From NCBI GenBank assembly GCA_934525675.1, contig CAKSZH010000001.1:62001-126000 (forward strand): a stretch of 64,000 bases of DNA. Reading direction: 5' to 3'. The notes under the pieces are model-generated. The model was not told the DNA's origin. It worked only from the letters and a program-made list of their open reading frames with translations, and did no database searches. Source of the DNA: an uncultured Eubacteriales bacterium (GTDB lineage Bacteria; Bacillota; Clostridia; Oscillospirales; CAG-272). This document shows positions 1 through 8,223 of the stretch, piece after piece. The position numbers and the translations under genes are program-made. Position 1 is the first letter of the stretch, and each line of letters starts with the position of its first letter.

Positions 1-113
1 GCCTTGGCGAGTGCCTGCGGGTCGGCGGAAACAAAGGATTCCGCGCCGATGTGATCCAGCGCGTTTTTCACACTGTGCAGGTTTCCCATGCCGTAGTCGA
101 TGATTCCGATCAT
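1..113 (-). CDS. hisH: Imidazole glycerol phosphate synthase glutaminase subunit HisH (N-terminal part, cut by window edge)
   Basis: Reading the minus strand from the ATG at 113 gives a peptide opening MIGIIDYGMGNLHSVKNAL, the typical start of the class I glutamine amidotransferase HisH, which supplies ammonia to HisF in histidine biosynthesis. Only about 37 codons lie in the window; the catalytic Cys-His-Glu residues are beyond position 1. The ATG overlaps the hisB stop codon in an ATGA arrangement, so translation is probably coupled to hisB. Position in the operon right after hisB supports the call. The gene is truncated only by the window end, not visibly broken. Confidence 0.9.
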   Translation of the reverse strand, partial: MIGIIDYGMGNLHSVKNALDHIGAESFVSADPQALAK

Positions 114-703
114 GCGTCGAGCGTTCCTTTCGTGGAGAGTGCGTCACCGTCGCGGAGACATGCCGCCTGTCCGAGTGCGCGGGCGAACGCCTTGAACATG
201 GATTCTGCTTTGTGGTGGTCGTTGCCGCCGTAGAGGTTGCAGATGTGGAGCGTGACACCGGATTTCATAGAGAACGCGTAGAAGAATTCGCGGATGAGAG
301 CGGTTTCGAGCGTCCCGATCGCGGGATAGTCAAATTTCGCGTCGTATACGAGATAGGGTCTGCCCGAAATGTCCAGCACACAGCGGGAAAGCGACTCGTC
401 CATCGGGATATACGCCGTGCCGTACCGGCAAAGGTGCGCGCGGTCGCCCGCGGCTTCGGCAAATGCAGTTCCGAACACGATCCCGAGGTCCTCCACCGAG
501 TGGTGCCCGTCCACGTACAGGTCGCCCGTCATCCGGAGCAAAAGATTCATGTGCCCGTGCAGGGCGACTGCCGCGAGCATGTGGTCGAGGAATCCGATCC
601 CCGACGACCCTTCAAACGTTCCCGTCCGGTCGGGGGGGAGCAGGGTAAGGGTCAGGTCAATGTCGGTTTCGTTTGTCGCGCGGACAATATGTGCCTGTCT
701 CAT
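110..703 (-). CDS. hisB: Imidazoleglycerol-phosphate dehydratase
   Basis: Predicted 197-residue HisB of the monofunctional type, which dehydrates imidazole glycerol phosphate to imidazole acetol phosphate in the cytoplasm. The metal-binding histidine motifs of the family are visible: FLDHML near residue 39, DGHHSVEDLG near residue 65, and NDHHKAES near residue 161. Length matches the family (about 195). The start overlaps the hisC stop (ATGA at 700-703) and the stop overlaps the hisH start, so the gene sits in a tightly packed operon read leftward. No phosphatase domain is fused, unlike the enterobacterial form. Confidence 0.97.
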   Translation of the reverse strand: MRQAHIVRATNETDIDLTLTLLPPDRTGTFEGSSGIGFLDHMLAAVALHGHMNLLLRMTGDLYVDGHHSVEDLGIVFGTAFAEAAGDRAHLCRYGTAYIPMDESLSRCVLDISGRPYLVYDAKFDYPAIGTLETALIREFFYAFSMKSGVTLHICNLYGGNDHHKAESMFKAFARALGQAACLRDGDALSTKGTLDA

Positions 704-1743
704 GAAAGCACCTCCTTGATTGCAGTGTACAGCCGTTTCAGTTCTTCGTCGGTCGAGGCGGTGATACGCAGATGATCGGGCGCAAAGAAGCGCACGGCGA
801 TCCCCCGCCGGGCAAGCCCCTGTGCCAGCTTTTCCGCATCTCCGGTGCGAAGATACACAAAATTCGTGCGGGTCCGGGAAACCGTGGCGCCGGGCAGAAG
901 AATGCGCAGTTCTGCGGCGAGCTTCTGCGCCTGACGAGCGAGGAACGGGGCAGGGGAATCCGTTTCGGGAAGCTCCAGCACCAGCCGTGCCATCTCCTGC
1001 GTCAGAGTGTTGACATTATACGGACTTCTTGCGACATTCAACGCGTCAATGAGGCTTTTGTGCCCGACGGCAAATCCGCAGCGGATACCCGCCGCGCCGT
1101 ATGCCTTGGAGAGCGTGCGGAGAACGATCAGATTTTCAAAATCCGCGGCGACATCCAGAATGGATTGATCCCAGAAATCCATGTACGCCTCATCCACCAC
1201 GCAGAGCGCGGGGCAGTTTTTCACGAAGGAAAGAACTGCTTCCCGGTCAAAGCCTTCGCCTGTCGGATTGCAGGGATTGGAGAAGACCACCGCGCGGCAA
1301 CCGTTTTCCCGGACGAATGTAAGCAGCCCGCCCAGCGTGTATTCTTCCGGCTTCCGGTAGCAGAGAACCCTGTTTTCGGACAGCTCCGCGTAAAACGCAT
1401 ACATGGAAAATTCCGGTACGGGGACGGCAAGCGTGTCGCCCTTGTCGAGAAGCGAGGTCATGATCAGCGAGATCAGCTCGTCCGAGCCGTTGCCGACGAC
1501 CACCCGGTCGGGGTCCACTCCGTAGCGGCGGGCGAACGCTTCCCGCACCGCCTTTGCGGTCGGATCGGGATAGCGATCAAGCGGGGTGCGGAGCATTTCT
1601 TCCGCAAAGTGGGTTTTGACGGACCGCGGCAGGTCAAACGGGCTTTCGTTCGCGTCCAGGCGGACGGAGAAGTTGCCCTCCGCGGGGAGATAGGGCGTTT
1701 TGCCCTTCATTTTTTTTGAAACAAAATCCATATCAGTTCTCAT
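700..1743 (-). CDS. hisC: Histidinol-phosphate aminotransferase
   Basis: PLP-dependent class I/II aminotransferase converting imidazole acetol phosphate to histidinol phosphate. Family marks are RLDANESPFD near the N-terminus, RYPDP, GNGSDELI (phosphate binding), NPCNPTG, and the TLSKAYGAAG segment with the Schiff-base lysine. An open frame extends upstream to 1809, but that would overlap hisD by 77 bases. I prefer the ATG at 1743 (MRTDMDF), which overlaps the hisD stop by 11 bases. A second ATG at 1731 (MDFVSKK) is equally possible. The length is then about 347 residues, normal for HisC. Its stop overlaps the hisB start. Confidence 0.93.
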   Translation of the reverse strand: MRTDMDFVSKKMKGKTPYLPAEGNFSVRLDANESPFDLPRSVKTHFAEEMLRTPLDRYPDPTAKAVREAFARRYGVDPDRVVVGNGSDELISLIMTSLLDKGDTLAVPVPEFSMYAFYAELSENRVLCYRKPEEYTLGGLLTFVRENGCRAVVFSNPCNPTGEGFDREAVLSFVKNCPALCVVDEAYMDFWDQSILDVAADFENLIVLRTLSKAYGAAGIRCGFAVGHKSLIDALNVARSPYNVNTLTQEMARLVLELPETDSPAPFLARQAQKLAAELRILLPGATVSRTRTNFVYLRTGDAEKLAQGLARRGIAVRFFAPDHLRITASTDEELKRLYTAIKEVLS

Positions 1744-3016
1744 TTCTGCGGATACGCACCGAGTTTGCGTGTGCGCCGAGCCCTTCCGCCTCCGCAAAGC
1801 GGATGACATCCTCCGCGTCGCGCCGGAATGCTTCTTCGGTGTAACAGAGGTAGCTCATCTTTTTGACAAAATCGTCGACCGAGAGCGGAGAGGAGAACCG
1901 CGCGGTTCCGTTGGTGGGAAGCACGTGATTGGCTCCTGCGAAGTAGTCGCCCATCGGCTCCGGTGCGTATTCGCCGAGAAATACCGATCCGGCGTTTTCA
2001 ATCTGCGGGAGCAGGATGTACGGATCCTCCGTCATGATTTCCAGATGCTCGGGGGCGACGCGGTTGGCGACTTCGACTGCCTCGGTCAGACTGCGGACGA
2101 GCAGGGTGGCGGAGTAATCGGCAAGCGATGCACCGGCGATGTCCTTGCGGGGAAGACGGTCAAGCTGTCGGTTAAGCTCGGTGTTTACCGCTTCGGCAAG
2201 GCTTCGCTCGGTTGTAAGCAGGACCGCGCTTGCCGATGGGTCGTGCTCAAGCTGGGAGAGCAGATCCGCCGCCACGTATTCCGGCTTTGCGGAGGCGTCC
2301 GCGATGATGAGTACCTCGGAGGGACCCGCCACCATATCGATGGCAACCGTTCCGAATACCTGCCGTTTTGCCTCGGCGACGAACATATTGCCGGGACCCA
2401 CGATCTTGTCCACCTGCGGGATACTTTCGGTGCCGTATGCGAGCGCGGCGACCGCCTGCGCCCCGCCGACCGTGAAGATCCGGTCAACTCCGGCAATCTC
2501 CGCCGCCGCGGCAATCGCGGGGTGGATACCGCCCTCCTTCGGCGGGGTGACGAGGATCAGTTCGGAGACCCCTGCGACCTTTGCGGGAATACAGTTCATG
2601 AGAACTGTGGAGGGGTAGGCGGCACTTCCTCCGGGGACGTACACGCCGACCCGCTCAAGCGGACGGACAACGCGTCCGAGCGTTTTGCCGTCCACCGTGA
2701 ATTCGTAGCCGTCGGCCAGCTGGCGTTCGTGGTACGCGCGGATGTTTTCCGCCGCCCGTTTCATGGTCTCATAAAGAGCGGGGGAGACTCTGGCAACCGC
2801 TGCGGCACGTTCTTCTTCGGTCAGCTCAAGTTTACCGAGTGATACACCGTCAAACTGCATACTGTACCGGTAAAGCGCCGTGTCACCGTTTTCTCTCACT
2901 GCATCGATCACGCCCCGTACTTTGTCTGTGATATCGTCGGAGACACGCTGCGTACGTGAGCGGAGCATACGGAACAGCTCCCCGGTCTCTTTTTTTCTTG
3001 CGTCAAACAGTTTCAT
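1733..3016 (-). CDS. hisD: Histidinol dehydrogenase
   Basis: Zinc- and NAD-dependent enzyme performing the last two oxidations of histidine synthesis (histidinol to histidine). The 427-residue length is standard. Family segments visible include VPGGSAAYPSTVLMNCIPAKVAG written here in part as VPGGSAAYPSTVLM, VGPGNMFVAEAK, DMVAGPSEVL, LSQLEHDP, and GDYFAGANHVLPT. There is a 70-base gap from hisG upstream, with no obvious separate promoter. The stop TGA at 1733-1735 lies inside the start region of hisC, suggesting coupled translation. Confidence 0.97.
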   Translation of the reverse strand: MKLFDARKKETGELFRMLRSRTQRVSDDITDKVRGVIDAVRENGDTALYRYSMQFDGVSLGKLELTEEERAAAVARVSPALYETMKRAAENIRAYHERQLADGYEFTVDGKTLGRVVRPLERVGVYVPGGSAAYPSTVLMNCIPAKVAGVSELILVTPPKEGGIHPAIAAAAEIAGVDRIFTVGGAQAVAALAYGTESIPQVDKIVGPGNMFVAEAKRQVFGTVAIDMVAGPSEVLIIADASAKPEYVAADLLSQLEHDPSASAVLLTTERSLAEAVNTELNRQLDRLPRKDIAGASLADYSATLLVRSLTEAVEVANRVAPEHLEIMTEDPYILLPQIENAGSVFLGEYAPEPMGDYFAGANHVLPTNGTARFSSPLSVDDFVKKMSYLCYTEEAFRRDAEDVIRFAEAEGLGAHANSVRIRRNEN

Positions 3017-3086
3017 CTGATGATCCGGCTTTCGCAGTGCGAAAGCGTCCTTTCTTTGCTTTCTTGTTTCCCGGGAAAATCGGGCT

Positions 3087-3716
3087 TTATGCCGGCGGCA
3101 TCCCGATTGCGGAGGAGATGCGGTCGAGAAATTCTCCGATTTCGCGGTTCTTGAGCTTCAGGGAAGCGGCGTTGACGATACAGCGCGCGGAGATGGGAGC
3201 GATCTCTTCGTAAATGTCCAGCCCGTTTTCCTTCAGCGTCGTTCCGGTTTCCACGATGTCCACGATTGCGTCGGCAAGCCCTAAGATGGGCGCCAGTTCC
3301 ACGGAGCCTTCGATCTTGACAATCTCGCATTCGACGTTTTTTGACGCCATGTATTTCTTAGTGACGTTCGGGTACTTGGTGGCGACGGCGCGGTGTCCGT
3401 AGCCCTCGTAAAAGTTCTTTCCCCGGACTCCCGCAAGCGCGAAGCGGCATTTGCCGAAGCCGAGGTCGAGCAGCTCGTAAAAATCGCCGCCCATTTCCAT
3501 GATGGTGTCCCGCCCGACGATTCCCGCGTCGCAGGTGCCGTGGTCCACATAGGTGATGACGTCAGCCGCCTTGGCGAGAACGATTTCCAGATTTCCCGTG
3601 CGGAAGAGCAGCTTTCTGCCCTTACCCTTCAGTTCGGATACGTCGTATCCGCAGGACGCGAGAATGGCGACCGCCTTTTCTTCGATCCGTCCTTTTGTCA
3701 GTGCCAGCCGTATCAC
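3087..3716 (-). CDS. hisG: ATP phosphoribosyltransferase catalytic subunit, short form
   Basis: First enzyme of histidine synthesis, joining ATP and PRPP. At 209 residues it is the short HisG type that lacks the C-terminal regulatory domain and works in a complex with HisZ, which is encoded immediately upstream. Visible marks are the N-terminal LALTKGRIEEKAV, the DHGTCDAGIVGRD segment, and the PRPP-binding region DAIVDIVETGTTLKENGL. The start ATG overlaps the hisZ stop (ATGA at 3713-3716). The histidine feedback site would lie in HisZ (known for the family, not visible here). Confidence 0.97.
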   Translation of the reverse strand: MIRLALTKGRIEEKAVAILASCGYDVSELKGKGRKLLFRTGNLEIVLAKAADVITYVDHGTCDAGIVGRDTIMEMGGDFYELLDLGFGKCRFALAGVRGKNFYEGYGHRAVATKYPNVTKKYMASKNVECEIVKIEGSVELAPILGLADAIVDIVETGTTLKENGLDIYEEIAPISARCIVNAASLKLKNREIGEFLDRISSAIGMPPA

Positions 3717-4789
3717 AGAGTATCACCTCCCGCCGTTTGTTCAAGATACGCTCTTGCGCGGAGAATGCCGGCGGCACCGTCGGAAAAATCAAACCGGGGA
3801 ACCTCCGGCAGCCGGGTTTCTCTGATCTCCGCAAGTGCGGAGAGGTTGAACGCAAACCCGCACGCGGGAATGTCGTCGCCGTAGTTGGCAAGCAGACTGT
3901 CGTATCTGCCGCCCGAAAGCACCGCTTCGCCGACGCCGTCCACATATCCGCGGAACACAAGACCCGTGTAGTATTCGATCTTCTGTACGATTCCGAGGTC
4001 AATCAGAAGGTCGTCCCCGTAGCCCGCCTCACCGAAGATCCGGCAAAGCGAATCCAGCTCGTCAAGAATTTCATTGGCGCGGACGTTTTCCCCGGCAAGT
4101 GTCCTTGCCCGATCCAGAACCGTGCGGTCGCCGCACAGCCGGGGAAGCTCTCCTGCCAGTTCCACTGCCCGCGGGTCGGTCATACGGAGCGTAAAGGCGT
4201 ATCCGCCGGAATTGCGCGCCGCCGCAAAGGAACGCAGGTTTTCCGCGTCCTCCTCCCGGAGCCGGTATTCGGAGAGGAGCGACGCAAAGAATCCCGCATG
4301 CCCGATCTCCAGCTTGTAGGGTTTCCCGTTTCCGCAGCGGCGGAGGGCTTCCATGGCGGTGAAGAGACAGCGGATGTCCGCCCGCCGCCGGTCACCGCCG
4401 ATGATTTCCACGCCGCTTTGCAGAATCTGGGAACGCTTCGCGTGAAACGCCGTGTTGCTGCGGTAAACGTTCTGACTGTAACAGAGTAAGAGCGGGAGCG
4501 GTTCGTCCTTGAGTCTTGAGAGCGCGACCCGCGCCGCGGGGCAGGTATTGTCGGGGCGCAGGGCGATGAGACGTCCGTCACTCCCGGTGAATTTGAAGAT
4601 GTTTTCCTCCCTCAGGTACCGCTGACCGTGATCGAAAACGTCATAGAATTCATAGTCCGGCGTTGCGATCGGCTTGTAACCGAGGCGGAGGTAGAGGGAG
4701 AGGAGGGTGTCCTCCAGCTCGCGGCTGGCAAGCGCGTCTTCGTAGATGAGGTCGCGGGTGCCGTCCGGCAGGTTTTTCTGAATACACAT
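3713..4789 (-). CDS. hisZ: ATP phosphoribosyltransferase regulatory subunit HisZ
   Basis: Histidyl-tRNA synthetase-like protein of about 358 residues without an anticodon-binding domain. It acts as the regulatory partner of the short HisG. The class II core is recognisable: LPDGTRDLIYEDA at the start, motif-2 region ALRPDNTCPAARVA, YYTGLVFRGYVDG, and SGGRYDSLLANYG. The open frame reaches 4813, but the ATG at 4789 has an AAGGAG sequence 8 bases upstream and is preferred. The gene is first in the his operon and lies just downstream of the promoter at 4843-4871. A true HisS is unlikely because of the short C-terminus and the location. Confidence 0.92.
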   Translation of the reverse strand: MCIQKNLPDGTRDLIYEDALASRELEDTLLSLYLRLGYKPIATPDYEFYDVFDHGQRYLREENIFKFTGSDGRLIALRPDNTCPAARVALSRLKDEPLPLLLCYSQNVYRSNTAFHAKRSQILQSGVEIIGGDRRRADIRCLFTAMEALRRCGNGKPYKLEIGHAGFFASLLSEYRLREEDAENLRSFAAARNSGGYAFTLRMTDPRAVELAGELPRLCGDRTVLDRARTLAGENVRANEILDELDSLCRIFGEAGYGDDLLIDLGIVQKIEYYTGLVFRGYVDGVGEAVLSGGRYDSLLANYGDDIPACGFAFNLSALAEIRETRLPEVPRFDFSDGAAGILRARAYLEQTAGGDTL

Positions 4790-4842
4790 CTGAAAGGCTC
4801 CTTGTCTGAACACTTTATCGCTTTATTGCTTTACTTTGCTAA

Positions 4843-4871
4843 AGTATATCACGCCCGGAAAGGATTGTCAA
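4843..4871 (-). promoter_or_regulatory. Sigma-A promoter of the his operon
   Basis: On the minus strand, TTGACA (4866-4871) and TATACT (4843-4848) are separated by exactly 17 bases. This is a near-consensus vegetative promoter about 50 bases upstream of the hisZ start. The short leader leaves no room for a T-box or leader peptide, so no attenuation element is seen here. Confidence 0.85.
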
Positions 4872-4952
4872 GGGGGAAACATGAATTTCCGCACTTCTCA
4901 CCCGGAATTTTTCGCCCGGCATAAGCCGCTGCTCCGAACGGTGTTTGCAAGC

Positions 4953-4985
4953 AAAAAACTCCCCCGTGACCGGGGGGAGTTTTCA
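4953..4985 (-). terminator. Intrinsic terminator after the peptidoglycan-binding gene cluster
   Basis: Inverted repeat ACTCCCCC/GGGGGGAGT around a short loop. On the minus strand it is followed by a run of six T. It lies directly after the stop of the gene ending at 4988 and upstream of the his promoter, insulating the two minus-strand units. Confidence 0.85.
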
Positions 4986-4987
4986 TG

Positions 4988-5536
4988 TCATTGCGCGGTT
5001 GGCGAATTGTATTTGCCGTGCTCCGTGTTCAGTTTATCCCAGGTGTAGCGGTTGACCCGTCCCGTGGCCTCCAGCTCGTTACGGAGCTGAAACTGGCGGA
5101 CGGCGCGTTCGGTGGCGGTGTCAAATACGCCGGTTTCCGGGACCGGACCGATGTCATCGTGGATGACCTTGATTTCTTCAAGCAGGTACTGAATGACCCG
5201 CACGAGAAACTGGCGGTCGCCGGGACCAACCGAATAATTGTCCGGTTCACTCGGAAAAATGTCAAATCCCATCGGCGGGGAATAGGTCTCCACCGAGCGG
5301 AGATAGGTCTGAAACAGAAGGTCAAAGGTCTCCCGATCTGCAACGCCTGTGGCGGGAAGCCCCACTCCTTTCTGAAACGCTGTCAGCGCTTCTTTTGTGT
5401 CGTTTCCGAAGATGCCGTCCACCGGCACCTTCCGGATTGCGGGATCGTGGTAGGAAAGCTGCCGCAGATACCGTTGCAGGTTGCGGATCGCTTCGGTTTC
5501 ATTGAACCTTGGCTCCTGTATCTCATTCATTTCCAT
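4988..5536 (-). CDS. Peptidoglycan-binding domain protein
   Basis: Predicted 182-residue protein with two PG_binding_1-type repeats. The first (about residues 15-75) contains LQRYLRQLSYHD, VPVDGIFGNDTKEALTAFQK, and GLPATGVADRETFDLL. The second (about 108-175) contains IQYLLEEI, GVFDTATERAVRQFQ, and NRYTWDKL. There is no signal peptide or membrane segment, so export is not evident; related proteins of spore formers may act inside the developing spore or be released by lysis (inference). It is the last of three same-strand genes (4988-7733), 8 bases after the previous one, so probably co-transcribed. Exact role unknown. Confidence 0.75.
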   Translation of the reverse strand: MEMNEIQEPRFNETEAIRNLQRYLRQLSYHDPAIRKVPVDGIFGNDTKEALTAFQKGVGLPATGVADRETFDLLFQTYLRSVETYSPPMGFDIFPSEPDNYSVGPGDRQFLVRVIQYLLEEIKVIHDDIGPVPETGVFDTATERAVRQFQLRNELEATGRVNRYTWDKLNTEHGKYNSPTAQ

Positions 5537-5544
5537 CGTAGCCG

Positions 5545-6948
5545 TTAACCTCCGATCTCAAATCCGGGGTATTGCCCCTCGCCGAGGCGGTTGCCGCGGT
5601 ACAGATCCTCATAGATACCGGTAATCGTGTTCCAGGTCACCACGCCGACGGCTCCATTGGCGGGAAGCCCGAACTGCCGTTGAAACGCCGTGACCGCCGC
5701 CTGTGTCTGGGTCCCGAAATATCCGGTCGGGTTGACCGAGGGGATCTCCGGGTAGAACTGCGAGATGAAATTCAGGTACTCCTGCAAAAGGCGTACCGCG
5801 TCACCCTCCGAGCCGAGCACATACAGCGTGTTTCCGCCGGGGAACGGGACGGTCAGCCCCTCCGTGTACTTGAGCGGGATGGTGGAAACGATGCCGAGGT
5901 AGGCGTTGTACAGGGCGTTCCAGGTGTTTCTCCCTACGATTCCATCGGGGGTCAGCCCGAAGGTGTTCTGCGCGTCAATGACCGCCGCCTCGGTTGCAGG
6001 GCCGAAAATATTGTCGATCGCGACGGCGGGAATGGAGCCGTAATAATTCGAGAGATAGGAGAGGTAGTATTGCAGGTTGCCGACGCCGATGCCGGTACTG
6101 CCGCGCCTCAGCGTTTCCTCAAACGACTGTGCGATATCCTCCCGGGAGATCCCCTCCGAGGTGATGCTGTTCAGCCGCTTGACCGCCGCGTAAATGCGCT
6201 GAATGGAATACCACGTCGCCTTGCCGACCACGCCGTCCACGTCCAGTCCGAAGATTTCCTGGAACGCGCGGACCGCGTCTTCGGTGCCCTCGGAAAAGAT
6301 CCCGTCCGTGACCGCGATCTTGGGAATGGCGGGGTAGTTGTCGGAAATACGGTTGAGGCGCACCTGTATGGTGCGGACGTTGTTGCCGACGTTTCCGAGC
6401 CGGAGCGGTTCTGTGGGGACCGATACGGTGATGCCCTGAACCGGGGCATTCGTCACGATGTCAATGTCGTTCCCGTAATAATAGGTAAGAATTTCGTAGG
6501 GGGTCAGCCCTTGCCGCGCGAGATCGACCGTCCCCCACTGGGAAAGCCCCGGGCAGGTCACCCGCACGCCGTCGCAGTAGGCGGCGAACAACGGCTCCAC
6601 GCTTCCTTGCCTGCGGATGTAGTTGGGAAACAGCTCCTCGGTAAGCTGACGGATATTCTCAAAAATATCCCTGCCGTACACAAAGGACTGGTCGATTGCG
6701 GTGGAGTTGGTGATGTCAAAATCGTACCCGCGCGAGCGATAGTATTCTGTATAAATGCGGTTGAGTGCAAAGGAGATCTGTGCGTAGATGTTTGCCCGGA
6801 GTGCGCTTTCCGGCCAGGTGGGGTAGATTTCGCTGGATGCCACGTTGGCGATGTAATCCGCAAAGGGCAGGGTGATGTTCCGGGCGTTTGCGTCCGGTGC
6901 GCCGAGGTGTACGGTGATGTTTTCCGGAATGAACGGTATTGTAGCCAT
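5545..6948 (-). CDS. SpoIID/LytB-like domain protein with three peptidoglycan-binding repeats
   Basis: Predicted 467-residue protein. The N-terminal part (about 1-165) resembles a SpoIID-type region, with LPFADYIANVASSEIYPTWP, ALRANIYAQISFALNR, and GLSQWGTVDLARQG. Three peptidoglycan-binding repeats follow, centred near residues 190-250, 285-345, and 370-435, each with a D-G-x-F/V-G-x-x-T-x-x-A-V-x-x-F-Q pattern. No secretion signal is visible. A ribosome binding site (GGAGGT) lies just before the ATG. SpoIID proteins trim peptidoglycan during engulfment; whether this protein is an enzyme cannot be told from the sequence. It lies between the two other genes of the cluster. Confidence 0.75.
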   Translation of the reverse strand: MATIPFIPENITVHLGAPDANARNITLPFADYIANVASSEIYPTWPESALRANIYAQISFALNRIYTEYYRSRGYDFDITNSTAIDQSFVYGRDIFENIRQLTEELFPNYIRRQGSVEPLFAAYCDGVRVTCPGLSQWGTVDLARQGLTPYEILTYYYGNDIDIVTNAPVQGITVSVPTEPLRLGNVGNNVRTIQVRLNRISDNYPAIPKIAVTDGIFSEGTEDAVRAFQEIFGLDVDGVVGKATWYSIQRIYAAVKRLNSITSEGISREDIAQSFEETLRRGSTGIGVGNLQYYLSYLSNYYGSIPAVAIDNIFGPATEAAVIDAQNTFGLTPDGIVGRNTWNALYNAYLGIVSTIPLKYTEGLTVPFPGGNTLYVLGSEGDAVRLLQEYLNFISQFYPEIPSVNPTGYFGTQTQAAVTAFQRQFGLPANGAVGVVTWNTITGIYEDLYRGNRLGEGQYPGFEIGG

Positions 6949-6962
6949 CGTCAGGACCTCCT

Positions 6963-7733
6963 TTACAGATCCGGAAGCTGCTCTTCTGAGATGATTCGGG
7001 TGTCCGGGGTAGTCGAATTACGTTTGCCGTTTTCGGCGAGCGGGATCAGATCTGCCTGCTGGAGCGAGGTGATTCCGTCGAAAACGGGAACATTGGTGTA
7101 ATACTGCTCATAATAGCCGTCCGTGTTGATGTCCACGCTGTATGCCGCGTACGGTGTACGGACGCCGGGACGCACGGAATACTCCCTCGGCGGAGCGGAG
7201 AGGTGGAGCTTTGTGGTCTTTCCGCTCCGGTCGGTGACCAGCGTGGAAACGGCCGAACCGCGACCGGGATCGTCCTTGCTGTAATTCCGTACCGTGACAG
7301 AGATCCCCTCCAGCGGGATCGCGCCGAGTGCGGTTGTCACACGGACGATCAGGTACCCGATCCCATCCTCCGGAAGCCCGGAGGCGTTTCTTTGCGTGGA
7401 AGGGGTCTCTCCGGGGGAGTCGGCAGATGTCCCGGGTGTCGGGCCAGTATCCTGTCCGCCGTCAGGTGAGGGGACGGCTCCGTCGTCCTGCATCCGACCG
7501 GGTGAGGAGGGTTCCCCGGTGTCCGGCATCGGTACCCGGTCTGTGTTCATTCCGGAGATTCCGTCCGGCAGGTCGGCGCCGCCCCCGTAAATACCGGGAG
7601 AATCCGACTGCGGGAATCCGCTGTTCTGTGTCGGAATATCCTTTGCGGGAATCATGTCCGGGCGGTCGCCTCCCGGAGGGTAATCCGTGCCCGGACGTGG
7701 CGTTTGCCCCTGGTTCTGTCGATACATATCCAT
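6963..7733 (-). CDS. Proline/glycine-rich protein with C-terminal carboxypeptidase-regulatory-like beta domain
   Basis: Predicted 256-residue protein of unknown function. Residues 1-130 are low-complexity and rich in P, G, D, and S. Residues about 132-235 form a compact beta-rich region: YLIVRVTTALGAIPLEGI, VTVRNYSKDD, TLVTDRSGKTTKLHLSAPP, and PYAAYSVDINTDGYY. This resembles Ig-like carboxypeptidase-regulatory folds that often act as structural or attachment modules. No signal peptide is visible. It is first in the three-gene unit with the two peptidoglycan-binding proteins, 14 bases before the next gene, suggesting a shared envelope or spore-layer role (inference). Confidence 0.6.
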   Translation of the reverse strand: MDMYRQNQGQTPRPGTDYPPGGDRPDMIPAKDIPTQNSGFPQSDSPGIYGGGADLPDGISGMNTDRVPMPDTGEPSSPGRMQDDGAVPSPDGGQDTGPTPGTSADSPGETPSTQRNASGLPEDGIGYLIVRVTTALGAIPLEGISVTVRNYSKDDPGRGSAVSTLVTDRSGKTTKLHLSAPPREYSVRPGVRTPYAAYSVDINTDGYYEQYYTNVPVFDGITSLQQADLIPLAENGKRNSTTPDTRIISEEQLPDL

Positions 7734-7849
7734 GAAATGCAGCCTCCGCTTCAGATTCGTTCCATAAGAGACTATGCGCGGCAGGGAGGATACGTGACGC
7801 AGGTCGGGGGGATGTGCCGTTAAAAATTGGCGGGACGTGAAAAAAACAC

Positions 7850-7878
7850 TTGCAATTTCCGGAAGTCTGTGTTATAAT
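7850..7878 (+). promoter_or_regulatory. Promoter of tRNA-Leu
   Basis: TTGCAA (7850-7855) and TATAAT (7873-7878) with a 17-base spacer, 24 bases upstream of the tRNA. A consensus vegetative promoter of the kind expected for a single stable RNA gene. Confidence 0.85.
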
Positions 7879-7902
7879 ATGGTCGATTCGTTGAATCAAT
7901 GT

Positions 7903-7989
7903 GCCGGTGTGTCGGAATCGGCAGACGAGACAGACTCAAAATCTGTTATCCGCAAGGGTGTGTGGGTTCAAGTCCCACCACCGGCACCA
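7903..7989 (+). tRNA. tRNA-Leu (anticodon CAA)
   Basis: Cloverleaf with acceptor arms GCCGGTG/CACCGGC, anticodon stem ACAGA/TCTGT, and loop CTCAAAA giving anticodon CAA at 7937-7939. A long variable arm of the class II type follows, then a TTCAAGT T-loop. The CCA end is encoded (7987-7989). The gene has its own promoter and is followed by an intrinsic terminator at 8140. Confidence 0.96.
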
Positions 7990-8139
7990 GAATTACCCGT
8001 TTCCGGTCGGAGAGTTCCGCCGGAGGGATTGCCAGCGCGTCGAATCCGCGCGGCAGAACGACTCATGGTCCGCACGCCGGGGGCGGCGGTACCCGCGGGG
8101 AGCGGTGCCGTCTTACTTCCCTAAGAATTGGTACGGATA

Positions 8140-8169
8140 ACCGGCGGATGTACGCATCCGCCGGTTTTA
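8140..8169 (+). terminator. Intrinsic terminator downstream of tRNA-Leu
   Basis: Perfect 11-bp stem ACCGGCGGATG/CATCCGCCGGT with a four-base loop, followed by TTTTA. It lies about 150 bases after the tRNA and just before the YitT-family gene. The region 7990-8139 holds nothing else I can recognise. Confidence 0.8.
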
Positions 8170-8223
8170 CTATATTTTTTGTGTGAGCCGCCGCAGGATG
8201 GACGGCTCGGAAAGGACTTGCCG

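Noticed and set aside
4790..4842. T-box or his leader peptide before hisZ
   Set aside because: The distance from promoter to start is only about 50 bases and contains no histidine codon run or T-box sequence.
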